From the IMG/VR virus record IMGVR_UViG_3300049911_000129, positions 1-64,000 of that record: a stretch of DNA of 64,000 nt; one strand, given 5' to 3'. The notes under the pieces are model-generated. The model was not told the DNA's origin and searched no databases. It saw nothing but the letters and a program-made list of their open reading frames with translations. Every line of letters begins with the position of its first letter. The first letter of the stretch is position 1. Positions 57,334 through 64,000 of this stretch are shown here, piece by piece. This DNA is from a virus. Both the position numbers and the translations under genes were made by a program.

Positions 57334-58288
57334 CGGGGCCGACAGGCTGCGCAAGCTGGTGGCGGCGTCGTCCGGGCCTGACGTCCTCGCGGTCCTAGAG
57401 ACGCTCGGCATCGAGGTCGTGCGCGTGGAGCAGAAGAAGCGCGACCCATGGGCGATGTGCCTCTGCCCGTTCCACGACGATCATGACCCATCGTTCGCCA
57501 TCGCCATCGAGAACGGTTACTGGGTGTGCTACGCCAGCTGCGGGGTAGGTCGCCTCGCCGAGCTCGTGGCGAGGGTCAAGGGGATAACGGAGGCTGAGGC
57601 CGACATCTGGCTCGGGTCGGTCAAGGCGCCGGACCCCGGCAATGAAGCGTTGAGGAAGGCCATAGTCGGAACGGGCATCGCGGTGGCGGAAGGTCCGCCG
57701 GTGATGCCGGAGTACGAGCATGGGCAGACGTACAAGTACATGGAGGGGCGTGGTTTCGAGCCTGCGACGCTGAGGGCATGGGACGTGGGGATGGACAAGG
57801 TGCGGGCCGCTGTCGTGATGCCGATCACGTTCCGCGGCAGGATAGAGGGATTGGTGTACAGGTACGTCAACCCGCTCACGTCGCCCAAGTACGTCTACAC
57901 GGCCGGCCTCAAGGCGGGTGAGGTGCTGTTCGGCTGGGACATGATACCGGACGCACCAGACGAGATAGTACTCGTCGAGGGGCCACTGGATGCCATGTGG
58001 CTGTGGCAGTGCGGGATACCGGGGGTCGCACTGCTCGGGGCGCAGATCTCGAGGGCGCAGGCGTCGCTCATCGCCGGCCGCACGAGGGGGGCCGTGCTTG
58101 CGCTCGACATGGACGAGGCGGGTCAGAGGGGCGTGGCGCAGGCTGCGAGGCTCCTCGGCCACAGGATGCGCGTCAGGGCGGCCATCCTGCCGCCCGGCAA
58201 GAAGGATGTCCAGGAGTGCGGGTGCATAGAGCTGAAGGTCGTGGTGTCCCAGGCGGTCGACGTGGCCACAATCGGGTTCCCGAAATGA
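57326..58288 (+). CDS. DnaG-type primase (CHC2 zinc finger and TOPRIM)
   Basis: ATG overlapping the Vsr-like gene by 8 bases, 320 residues. Zinc finger CLCPFHDDHDPSFAI...WVCYASCG at about 44-75; a linking region ending YVYTAGLKAGEVLFG; TOPRIM with VLVEGPLDAMWLWQCG and VLALDMDEAGQRG (catalytic Glu and DxD). Compact relative to bacterial DnaG, with no helicase-binding tail, as in many phages. It would prime the strands opened by the upstream DnaB-like helicase. Confidence 0.85.
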   Translation: MASGADRLRKLVAASSGPDVLAVLETLGIEVVRVEQKKRDPWAMCLCPFHDDHDPSFAIAIENGYWVCYASCGVGRLAELVARVKGITEAEADIWLGSVKAPDPGNEALRKAIVGTGIAVAEGPPVMPEYEHGQTYKYMEGRGFEPATLRAWDVGMDKVRAAVVMPITFRGRIEGLVYRYVNPLTSPKYVYTAGLKAGEVLFGWDMIPDAPDEIVLVEGPLDAMWLWQCGIPGVALLGAQISRAQASLIAGRTRGAVLALDMDEAGQRGVAQAARLLGHRMRVRAAILPPGKKDVQECGCIELKVVVSQAVDVATIGFPK

Positions 58289-58323
58289 TGCCGCCATGTA
58301 GGCCCCCATCGCCCCCCGACTGT

Positions 58324-58344
58324 GGTATAATATGATAAGGAAAG
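58324..58344 (+). promoter_or_regulatory. Promoter candidate F
   Basis: GGTATAATATGATAAGG in a 92-base gap; the -10 is 58326-58331. The first 12 bases match site G (46483). No -35-like box at 13-17 bp. It would drive the block containing the sigma-like gene, SSB-like gene and RecA. Confidence 0.5.
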
Positions 58345-58380
58345 GTTGGCAAGGCAGTGGATCTTGAAGGGAGTGGTCAT

Positions 58381-59097
58381 GTGAGCATCCAGGTAGGCGA
58401 TAAGCACAGCAACTTGCTGGGCGAGTACACGGCCGTCAAGATCGACGGGGACGATCTCTTCGTCGAGTACACCAGCAGGCCCGGCATCAGGGTCAAGACG
58501 AGCCTCGTCGTGCAGGAGCGGATAGTCGAGAACCTCGCTCGCAAGGAGATGCTGAGGACGAGGCCACCGGAGCCGTCGAGGCGGTCGCGCCGCAGTTCGA
58601 CGTTCCAGCCGTTCCGCCCGGCCAAGGCCGATTGGGCGCGGACACCGCTCTACTACCGGACAGTGGGGCTCCTCGCGGCCAACGCGAGCAACTTCACGTG
58701 CGCCGTACCCCACAAGGACATCGACCGGTTCCAGGCGACGTACCGCTCGCTGACCGGAGAGACCGCCGGTTACGACACGCCGGGTATCTCTGAACGAGAC
58801 GTGACGGACATGCGCCGGGACTGGTTGAGGTACGTCTGGTTGAGCTGGAAGATCTCGTTCAACGCCGACGACCACACGGTATTCCGCATACACCTCATGA
58901 GCCAGGAGATACGCGTCGCCAACCCAGATGACGGGTACCCGACGCGGCGCCTCATATCCAACAACGCGCTGTGCTGGGAGCTGGTCGACCTGGGGTTCAG
59001 GCCGGGGCTCAAGCATCAGGACGTGGACGCGATAAGGGCGCTGGTGCCGGCGACGCAGCGGGCGGAGTTCGACCGGGGGTTGGCGGGGTACGTGTGA
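58381..59097 (+). CDS. Hypothetical, 238 aa, upstream of sigma-like gene
   Basis: GTG preceded by GAAGGGAG at 7 bases; the upstream GTG 58357 has a weaker site. N-terminal barrel-like part (YTAVKIDGDDLFVEYTS), a basic loop (RRSRRSSTFQ), then a C-terminal alpha/beta domain (YVWLSWKISFNADDHTVFRI; HQDVDAIRALVPATQRAEF). Not recognised. Its position before the sigma-like gene makes a regulatory role possible. Confidence 0.6.
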   Translation: MSIQVGDKHSNLLGEYTAVKIDGDDLFVEYTSRPGIRVKTSLVVQERIVENLARKEMLRTRPPEPSRRSRRSSTFQPFRPAKADWARTPLYYRTVGLLAANASNFTCAVPHKDIDRFQATYRSLTGETAGYDTPGISERDVTDMRRDWLRYVWLSWKISFNADDHTVFRIHLMSQEIRVANPDDGYPTRRLISNNALCWELVDLGFRPGLKHQDVDAIRALVPATQRAEFDRGLAGYV

Positions 59098-59098
59098 T

Positions 59099-59725
59099 AT
59101 GGACCCCACGGAGTTCGCCCAGCAGTACGAGCCGTTCATAGCAGCGACGGTCAGACGGTGGGGCATCCCCGGCTGCGACGACGACGACAAGCGCAGCGAG
59201 ATATACCACGTGCTCGTCAAGTGCGCCAAGGGGTACGACCAGGCGTCCGGCGTCCCGTTCTTCTTCTACTTCAGGTCGGCGGTGGCCAACCACCTCGGGA
59301 AGGTGTTGACGAGGGGACTCGCCAGGCGCGGGCTGTTGGCTGAGTACAGCTCGCTGTTTCTCTGCGGCATGGGCGAGTTCTACGACGACGACCCAGAGCT
59401 CCGGCAGATCCCGGACCCCAGCCCCGGGCCGGACAGGCTCGCCGAGTCGTCAGAGTTCATGGAGAGGCTCAATAGGCTCAGCCCGGTCGCGCGCGCCTAC
59501 ATCAGTTGGCGCAGGCTGGGTCCACACTGCGAGCTGCGCGACCCGGTCGACATTAGACTGACTGCGGCGCAGCGCCGGACCGCCAGGGCAGAGCTCAAGA
59601 GGGAGTTGGCCGAGGAACTGCGCGAGTGGCGCAACAGCCTCAGGGTTCCGGTGGACCGCGACGGGAAGCCGGTGCGGAACGTGGCTTCGGCGGTGCGCTG
59701 GGTGCGAGCCGAGCAGATAACGTAG
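59099..59725 (+). CDS. Sigma70-family-like factor
   Basis: ATG after the previous stop, 208 residues. Residues 1-85 follow sigma region 2: FAQQYEPFIAATVRRWGIPG, an acidic DDDDKRSEIYHVLVKCAKGYD (helix 2.1), SGVPFFFYFRSAVANHLGKV (core-binding 2.2 and -10-melting helix), then a basic helix. Residues 120-200 form a helical C-part (MERLNRLSPVARAYISWRRL ... ELAEELREW) where region 4 would lie, but the usual helix-turn-helix is not clear. May direct host RNA polymerase to phage promoters. Confidence 0.55.
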   Translation: MDPTEFAQQYEPFIAATVRRWGIPGCDDDDKRSEIYHVLVKCAKGYDQASGVPFFFYFRSAVANHLGKVLTRGLARRGLLAEYSSLFLCGMGEFYDDDPELRQIPDPSPGPDRLAESSEFMERLNRLSPVARAYISWRRLGPHCELRDPVDIRLTAAQRRTARAELKRELAEELREWRNSLRVPVDRDGKPVRNVASAVRWVRAEQIT

Positions 59726-59754
59726 AGACGGAATGGCATATAGGAGGTATCGAC

Positions 59755-60498
59755 ATGGGTGACAGGGGACTCAACTACCTGATGGGGATGCGCGACAGGT
59801 TCGCGTACCAGGGCGGGAAGATCCGGAAGCTGTGGCTGACCGGCGACGGCGACGTGGCCAAGTTCCGGGTGCTGACCGAGGGGGACGCGATGTTCAGTCA
59901 CGTCTTCCACGAAGTGAAGGTCCAGTCTACCAGGAAGGACTTCACGAAGGACGTGATCTGCTCGCGCAGGCTGGACGATGACTGGAACTTCATCGACCCG
60001 ATCGAGTCGTGCGCGCAGTGCGTCGCCGGCCTGTACGTGAAGCCCAAGGCCGTGCTTTGGGTCTTCGTCGAGGCGATAGCGCACAACAGCCCGGCGCAGG
60101 ACGGGAGCTGGCCGCTCGGCAAGCGCGGACTGCTGAACGTCTACATCGAGACGGTCAACGAGCTGCGCCTGTGGCTGCTTCGCGACCGGATGATAGACAC
60201 CGTCGTCAAGCGGTACGGTGAGAACGGGTCGCTCGTAGACCGCGACTGGGAGCTCGAGCGGCAGGGCGTGACTGGCAAGGGCCCGGTCTCGTACACGCTC
60301 ATCGGAAAGGACGCGGCACCGCCGAGCGCGGCGTGCCAGAAGGCGATAGCGGAGCTGAGGCCGCTCGAGGAGGTTGTCCTCGAGGAGTTCGGAGACCGCA
60401 AGCCGGGCGCGCCACAGCAGGCAGTCGTCGAGCCGATCGTGGGGCCGACAAACTCCTCGGGCGGCGGGACGGGCCTCGACGAGGTTACGACGTTCTGA
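59755..60498 (+). CDS. Putative single-stranded DNA-binding protein
   Basis: ATG after AGGAGG (6 bases), 247 residues. A beta-rich core (VAKFRVLTEGDAMFSHVFHEV), a cysteine-containing loop (VICSRR...SCAQC), a strand pair (AVLWVFVEAIAHN), and an acidic/Gly-rich C-terminal tail ending LDEVTTF, the arrangement of phage SSBs whose acidic tail recruits partners. It lies between the primase and RecA genes. Called on pattern and context; the OB fold is not proven. Confidence 0.55.
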   Translation: MGDRGLNYLMGMRDRFAYQGGKIRKLWLTGDGDVAKFRVLTEGDAMFSHVFHEVKVQSTRKDFTKDVICSRRLDDDWNFIDPIESCAQCVAGLYVKPKAVLWVFVEAIAHNSPAQDGSWPLGKRGLLNVYIETVNELRLWLLRDRMIDTVVKRYGENGSLVDRDWELERQGVTGKGPVSYTLIGKDAAPPSAACQKAIAELRPLEEVVLEEFGDRKPGAPQQAVVEPIVGPTNSSGGGTGLDEVTTF

Positions 60499-60944
60499 TG
60501 GCCGAGGAGCCGCTGATGGTCTCGGTCTCGCTCGGGGCCACAATCCCGACCGGCGACTACGGCAACCTGAAGCCGCAGCTGGAGATCCACAACGTGCGGC
60601 TGGACCAGCCGCTGGAGCCCCAGCTGGAGCAGGCGCTCGCGGCCGGCCGGGCGGCGTGGCTCGCCATCGATAGTGAGATAGAGGTCCGCATCACGGAGAT
60701 GCTGTCAGTCAGCGCGGGCGGGCAGGCAGGGGTCGGCGTTCGCGAGCGGCTCGCGGCTCTGGAGGCGTTCATGTCCGTGGTCGGCCCGAGCGTCAAGAAC
60801 ATCGCGGAGGAGGTGCGCAAGCACAAGGCCGCGCTGGAGAAGCCGAAGAAGGCGAAGAAGGCGAAGGTGAAGAAGGGGGTGGCAGTTGAGCACGGTCAGG
60901 ATAGTGGAGATAGCGCACGGGAGGCCGGTGATGGACAGAGCTAA
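60498..60944 (+). CDS. Recombination/SSB-associated hypothetical, 148 aa
   Basis: TGATG coupling to the SSB-like gene. N-terminal VSVSLGATIPTGDYGNLKPQ is a strand pattern that I recall from small phage proteins next to SSB genes. The central helix (LAALEAFMSVVGPSVKNI) is followed by a Lys-rich tail (KKAKKAKVKK) that could bind DNA. It overlaps the following membrane-protein gene. Confidence 0.5.
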   Translation: MAEEPLMVSVSLGATIPTGDYGNLKPQLEIHNVRLDQPLEPQLEQALAAGRAAWLAIDSEIEVRITEMLSVSAGGQAGVGVRERLAALEAFMSVVGPSVKNIAEEVRKHKAALEKPKKAKKAKVKKGVAVEHGQDSGDSAREAGDGQS

Positions 60945-61191
60945 GATAGTGGGCTACAGCGACAAGGTCGGCATGGTTGGCCTGCTCGCGTTCTACGCGT
61001 TCCACTTGTGGAACCTGCTGTGGACCAGGGAGACGGCCGGGCTGTCGCTACCGGCGTTCTCTTGCCTGCTGGTCGGGTGCGTCGCGTTCACGGTCCTCGG
61101 GGCCGCGACCGGCAAGGTCGGGCTGCTCGTGGCGAACGGCCTGGCCACGATCGTGACGACGATAACGCTGGGGTTCATTCTGTGGGCCTGA
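60931..61191 (+). CDS. SemiSWEET/PQ-loop-like membrane protein
   Basis: ATG after GGGAGG (TTG 60886 is an in-frame alternative). 86 residues, three membrane helices: KVGMVGLLAFYAFHLWNLLW; LPAFSCLLVGCVAFTVLG; VGLLVANGLATIVTTITLGF. The loop TRETAGLSLPAF corresponds to the KT..T.GLS.P block of MtN3/SemiSWEET proteins, which work as dimers moving sugars. The PQ pair itself is replaced (HLWN). Expression with replication genes is unexpected; it might supply or exclude sugars, or be a superinfection-exclusion protein. Confidence 0.5.
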   Translation: MDRAKIVGYSDKVGMVGLLAFYAFHLWNLLWTRETAGLSLPAFSCLLVGCVAFTVLGAATGKVGLLVANGLATIVTTITLGFILWA

Positions 61192-61391
61192 CGCCGTTCA
61201 AGTCGCGCTGCCACTCCGACAAGTGCGACGGGCGAGAGCGGGAGTTCGAGAGGCCGCGCAAGATCATGCGCCTGTCGGACGCCGCGGTGGAGGCGCTCAA
61301 GGTCAGGTTCGCCTGCAAGGTGTGCCACGTCGACCAGGATTTCGTCATGACGCCGGCCAACGCGCTGAAGGCCGGACTGAAGAGCGTATGA
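61182..61391 (+). CDS. Small zinc-binding protein, 69 aa
   Basis: GTG overlapping the previous gene by 10 bases. Two cysteine pairs (RCHSDKC and CKVCH) bracket a basic helix, a four-Cys zinc site. Overlaps the RecA start (ATGA). Possibly a recombinase accessory; not recognised. Confidence 0.55.
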   Translation: MGLTPFKSRCHSDKCDGREREFERPRKIMRLSDAAVEALKVRFACKVCHVDQDFVMTPANALKAGLKSV

Positions 61392-62383
61392 GCGACGAGA
61401 AGGTGCTGGACAGGGCCGGGCTGGAGATCCTGAGGGCCGAGCTGTCGAAGGACAAGTCCGTCGGCGGCATGCTCTTCTGGGGCAGCGACGAGCGCCTGGT
61501 GATCGAGTGGCTGCCGACCGGGATCGCGCCGTTCGACGCGGCCATGGGCGGAGGCTTCGCCTTCGGCCGGATAACCGAGCTGATCGGCGCGTTCTCCTCC
61601 GGCAAGACGCTGCTCGCGTACATGGCCGTCGTCCAGGCGCAGGCCCGCGGGCTGACAGCGTGCTTCGTGGACGTGGAGAAGTCATACGACCCCGAGTGGG
61701 CGAAGACCCTCGGGGTGAACACCGACGACCTATTGGTCGCGCGGCCGCGGTCCGGCGAGCAGGCCTGGGACATGGTCGAGCAGATGTGCCTCGCCGGCGT
61801 CGGGGTCGTCGTCATGGACAGCATCGCGCAGCTCGTGCCGACGGCGGAGGCCGAGGGCGGGATGGACGATCTCCAGGTCGGCGCCCAGGCGCGCCTCGTC
61901 AACAAGGGGCTGCGCAAGGTCACGCTCGCCAACGAGAAGACCATCGTCATCCTCATAAACCAGCTGCGGTCGGCCGTAGGCGTCAGGTACGGGAACCCGG
62001 AGGTCCTGCCCGGCGGCAAGGGCCAGGGATTCGTCGCGAGCCAGCTCGTGCGCGTGAGGCGCGGGGACTGGATCGAGGAGGGTACCGGCGACCACAAGCG
62101 GCGCATCGGATACATACTCATGATACGGGTAGAGAAGTCGAAGCTGGGCGAGCCGTGGCGGGAGGGGAGCGTCCCGTTCTTCTTCACCGGCCAGATGGAC
62201 GAGGCCGCCGCGATGGCCCCGCTGGCCGTGGAGCTCGGGATCGTCACCAAGAGGGGCGCGACATACACGCTGCCCAACGGCGACCGGATCATCGGGATGG
62301 CGAAGCTCAGGGAGGCCATATCGGCCGACGAGGGGCTGCAGGCCGAACTGCGGCAGAAGATAGCGGAGGTTCCGGAGTTCTGA
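61388..62383 (+). CDS. RecA/UvsX-type recombinase
   Basis: ATGA coupled to the preceding gene, 331 residues. IEWLPTGIAPFDAAMGGGFA, Walker A GAFSSGKT (67-74), ACFVDVEKSYDPEWAK with a conserved Glu, Walker B VVVMDSIAQLVP, loop 1 region EGGMDDLQVGAQARL, and the loop 2 block LINQLRSAVGVRYGNPEVLP, as in RecA (NQIR...FGNPE). Forms ATP-dependent filaments on ssDNA for recombination-dependent replication and repair. Slightly shorter than bacterial RecA. Confidence 0.9.
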   Translation: MSDEKVLDRAGLEILRAELSKDKSVGGMLFWGSDERLVIEWLPTGIAPFDAAMGGGFAFGRITELIGAFSSGKTLLAYMAVVQAQARGLTACFVDVEKSYDPEWAKTLGVNTDDLLVARPRSGEQAWDMVEQMCLAGVGVVVMDSIAQLVPTAEAEGGMDDLQVGAQARLVNKGLRKVTLANEKTIVILINQLRSAVGVRYGNPEVLPGGKGQGFVASQLVRVRRGDWIEEGTGDHKRRIGYILMIRVEKSKLGEPWREGSVPFFFTGQMDEAAAMAPLAVELGIVTKRGATYTLPNGDRIIGMAKLREAISADEGLQAELRQKIAEVPEF

Positions 62384-62556
62384 TGCGCCAGAGACTGACA
62401 ATCATCCTGAAGCGCGAGGGCGGGCGCGGCGACCACGTGGAGCGCGGCGAGTGCCTCCTCTACGTGGACGAGACCCCGCGCATCCTGACGCGCGGCAAGA
62501 ACAAGGCCGGCAAGCGGCGACAGGGAAAGCAGCGCCCGAAGGTAGTGGATGCCTGA
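62383..62556 (+). CDS. Small basic protein, 57 aa
   Basis: TGATG overlap. RLTIILKREGGRGDHVERGE then a Lys/Arg-rich tail (RGKNKAGKRRQGKQRPK). Likely nucleic-acid binding by composition only. It overlaps the nuclease start by 8 bases. Confidence 0.55.
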   Translation: MRQRLTIILKREGGRGDHVERGECLLYVDETPRILTRGKNKAGKRRQGKQRPKVVDA

Positions 62557-62935
62557 GTGGGACCGTGAGCCGCCGCAGACGGCGCTGACGCGGCCGCACA
62601 GGCGCCTCATGGACCTGCTGAGGGGCATGGGACTGGAGGTGCGGGCCGAGGTCAGGGTCGGGCGGTACGTGCTCGACATCCTGGTGGACGAGCTCTGGGT
62701 CGGCCTGGAGGCCGACGGCCGGGCAGCGCACGCCGGGCCGCGGAAGCGGAAGCGCGACGCCGAACGGGACGTCTGGATACTGGTCAATGCCGGGATCCCA
62801 ATCCTGCGGGTCAGCGAGTGGGAGCTCAAGACGGCCAATAGACCCGCTTTGAACATGCGGATACACGAGTTCGTTGACTCGCATTCGGAGGACACGGAGG
62901 AGAGGAGGGCGCGCGGCAGATGGGTGGTCGACTGA
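62549..62935 (+). CDS. DUF559/Vsr-like PD-(D/E)XK nuclease
   Basis: ATG overlapping the previous gene, 128 residues. HRRLMDLLRGMGLEVRAEV, then VLDILVDELWVGLEADGRAA with the Asp and E-x-D set, RKRKRDAERDVWILVNAGI and PILRVSEWEL match the DUF559 nuclease layout (D..., I E.DG, D.eRd..L...G...lR). Probably cuts or nicks DNA in replication or repair. It is the second Vsr-fold nuclease in 6 kb. Confidence 0.7.
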   Translation: MPEWDREPPQTALTRPHRRLMDLLRGMGLEVRAEVRVGRYVLDILVDELWVGLEADGRAAHAGPRKRKRDAERDVWILVNAGIPILRVSEWELKTANRPALNMRIHEFVDSHSEDTEERRARGRWVVD

Positions 62936-63378
62936 GGGAGGTCCACGGGGAGCTGGACTACGACGGTGGGCTGACGCGGCTCAAGCACAAGCTGCAGGGC
63001 GCGCACGCCACGTGGCCACCGAGGGACGGGGTTCTGCAGATCATGCTCGACGAGCAGCAGAGCGTTCTCGACGCGATACAGGAGCGGCTGGGCGAGTCGG
63101 ATCTACCGGCGTCGCTGCGGCTCGTCGAGATGGCCGACGCGATTGTTATGGAGGCGGCGGAGCTGAAGGCGTGGCTGCCGTGGAAGCGGTGGAAGGGCGA
63201 CTACGGCCGCGAGCTCACCGACGAGGAGGAGGCCGGCGTCATCGAGGAGCTGGTCGACATCCTGCACTTCCTGATGGAGGCGCTCCTGATGGCCGGCGTG
63301 GAGTCGGAGTACGACCTGGGCGCGCTCTATCTCGCGAAGGCCGCCGTCAACAAGAAGCGGCAGGAGGACGGGTACTGA
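62920..63378 (+). CDS. Dimeric all-alpha dUTPase (dUTPase_2/MazG-like)
   Basis: ATG overlapping the nuclease gene by 16 bases, 152 residues. Helical NTP pyrophosphohydrolase pattern: IMLDEQQSVLDAIQERLG, MADAIVMEAAELKAWLPWK (ExxE), the second acidic pair EELVDILHFLMEAL (E..D), and the C-terminal LYLAKAAVNKKRQEDGY typical of dimeric dUTPases. Hydrolyses dUTP to dUMP, removing the substrate for uracil incorporation and feeding thymidylate synthesis; complements the UDG domain of the polymerase and the adjacent dTMP kinase. Confidence 0.85.
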   Translation: MGGRLREVHGELDYDGGLTRLKHKLQGAHATWPPRDGVLQIMLDEQQSVLDAIQERLGESDLPASLRLVEMADAIVMEAAELKAWLPWKRWKGDYGRELTDEEEAGVIEELVDILHFLMEALLMAGVESEYDLGALYLAKAAVNKKRQEDGY

Positions 63379-63412
63379 TGCCGCGAGGGTATCATATTAT
63401 AGGAGGGGACGC

Positions 63413-64000
63413 GTGAGATACGGGCCCTACATCGTATTCGAGGGGGCGGACGGGACCGGCAAGACGACGCTGGCCGAGGAGGTCGCCAGGCGGACCGGCG
63501 TCGGCTACATACACTGCGGACCGCCGGACAAGCCAGCGCTCGAATACTACCTGCAGAAGCTGCGCTCGGTCGAGGGGCCGGCCGTGGTCGACAGGCTGCA
63601 CCTCGGGAGCTACTGCTACGGGCTGCCGTTCCGCAACACGGCGGACCTCACGGAGTTCGAGGAGTGGCTGATTGAGGGGTTCCTCTGGGCGCACGGTGCG
63701 CTCCTCGTCTACTGCACGATCCCACCGGACGTCGTGGACCGCAACCTAGCGCGCGGGCCAGACAACGCGGACGCGGTGATCTACGAGGACCCCGGGAAGC
63801 GGGCGGAGGTTAGGCGCCTCTACGAGGAGAGGATGCTGACGACCGAACTGCTGTCCGTACGGTACGACTACACGAGCTGCGATCACGTCTTCGATGCCGC
63901 CGCGGCCTACGCCGAGTCCATGATCTACAGCATGTACCGGAGGCGATCCGGCCTCCCGGAGTTCGACGCCATAGGCAACACGGTCGACCCGCACTGGGTG
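63413..64000 (+). CDS. Thymidylate kinase-like P-loop kinase, 3' partial
   Basis: GTG after AGGAGGGG, open to the right edge (196 codons seen). YIVFEGADGTGKTTLAEEVA is the dTMP kinase P-loop; VVDRLHLGSYCYG corresponds to the DR(Y/W) substrate box; later LVYCTIPPDVVDRNLARGPD resembles the lid region. It converts dTMP to dTDP, the next step after dUTPase-fed thymidylate synthesis. A 34-base gap before it carries CATATTAT, a possible -10. Confidence 0.75.
   Translation, partial: MRYGPYIVFEGADGTGKTTLAEEVARRTGVGYIHCGPPDKPALEYYLQKLRSVEGPAVVDRLHLGSYCYGLPFRNTADLTEFEEWLIEGFLWAHGALLVYCTIPPDVVDRNLARGPDNADAVIYEDPGKRAEVRRLYEERMLTTELLSVRYDYTSCDHVFDAAAAYAESMIYSMYRRRSGLPEFDAIGNTVDPHWV

Noticed and set aside
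63378-63416. A 12-codon frame between the dUTPase and kinase genes
   Set aside because: It starts by TGATG overlap but contains the kinase ribosome site and ends on the kinase start. Too short to support; at most a re-initiation relay.
1-64000. Archaeal virus origin
   Set aside because: AGG/ATA codon use and RGG.YY motifs are reminiscent of some archaeal viruses, but a GH25-type endolysin, a peptidoglycan-type tail lysin, GGAGG sites and TATAAT boxes favour a bacterial host.
1-64000. Temperate lifestyle genes and tRNA genes
   Set aside because: I looked for integrase, Cro/CI-type repressors, attachment-site-like repeats and cloverleaf sequences and saw none; the unseen part of the genome could still hold them.

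Overview
The window is one continuous stretch of a tailed double-stranded DNA phage (Caudoviricetes). The sequence is GC-rich, essentially every base is coding, and all of the roughly 85 genes lie on the + strand. Genes overlap by ATGA, TGATG or GTGA junctions or sit a few bases apart behind GGAGG-type ribosome binding sites; GTG and TTG starts are common. The tail module has one tube protein, gpG/gpGT chaperones joined by a -1 frameshift, a tape measure protein and no sheath, which points to siphovirus morphology. The host is almost certainly a bacterium with peptidoglycan: there is a GH25-type endolysin, a tail-tip protein with transglycosylase-like and M23-like domains, Shine-Dalgarno sites and sigma70-like -10 boxes. 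Frequent AGG (Arg) and ATA (Ile) codons are unusual for a mesophilic actinobacterial phage, but the host phylum cannot be read from the sequence. No integrase, repressor, tRNA, CRISPR array, portal or terminase gene was recognised. Portal and terminase probably lie left of base 1.

Layout. (1) 1-16.1 kb, head and cargo module: a giant multidomain 'polyvalent' protein (HNH nuclease, three ADP-ribosyltransferase-like regions, PI3/4-kinase or HipA-like kinase), a HExxH metalloprotease, small zinc proteins, and two very large low-complexity proteins, the second starting with an XkdF/S78-type prohead protease. Eight copies of a ~30-residue tag (PGE..PEGV.V..G.RGGRYY) are spread over four of these proteins. 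(2) 16.2-21.0 kb: fibre and baseplate-like proteins enclosing a lysis cassette (2-TM holin candidate, GH25-type endolysin). (3) 21.2-26.7 kb: scaffold-like protein, HK97-fold major capsid protein, two paralogous head proteins, a collagen-like fibre. (4) 26.7-38.9 kb: two membrane proteins, head-tail connectors, tail tube, frameshifted chaperone, short tape measure, an intercalated RNase HII, baseplate hub, tail-tip lysin. (5) 38.9-40.9 kb: four hypotheticals. (6) 40.9-64 kb, early/middle region: many small genes behind a family of related promoters and a thrice-repeated structured leader RNA, then a DNA methyltransferase, a uracil-DNA-glycosylase/PolA fusion, an RNA ligase, a duplicated cysteine-rich protein, a DnaB-type helicase, a Vsr-like nuclease, a CHC2/TOPRIM primase, a sigma-like factor, an SSB-like protein, a SemiSWEET-like membrane protein, a RecA-type recombinase, a DUF559 nuclease, a dimeric dUTPase and a dTMP kinase cut by the right edge.

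How it fits together. The right part supplies an almost autonomous replisome (primase, helicase, proofreading PolA, SSB, RecA) plus dUTP removal and dTMP synthesis. The left part builds and loads the capsid. The most distinctive signal is the modular cargo system at 0-15.5 kb: enzymatic effector domains joined by recurrent junction peptides and a shared tag, encoded next to the prohead protease that could process them. My inference is that these proteins are packaged in the capsid and injected with the DNA. The second signal is regulatory: a promoter family (GTTTsG-like box, 13-14 bp, TATwAT, then GAAGG) plus leaders with competing hairpins, in a phage that also carries its own sigma-like protein.
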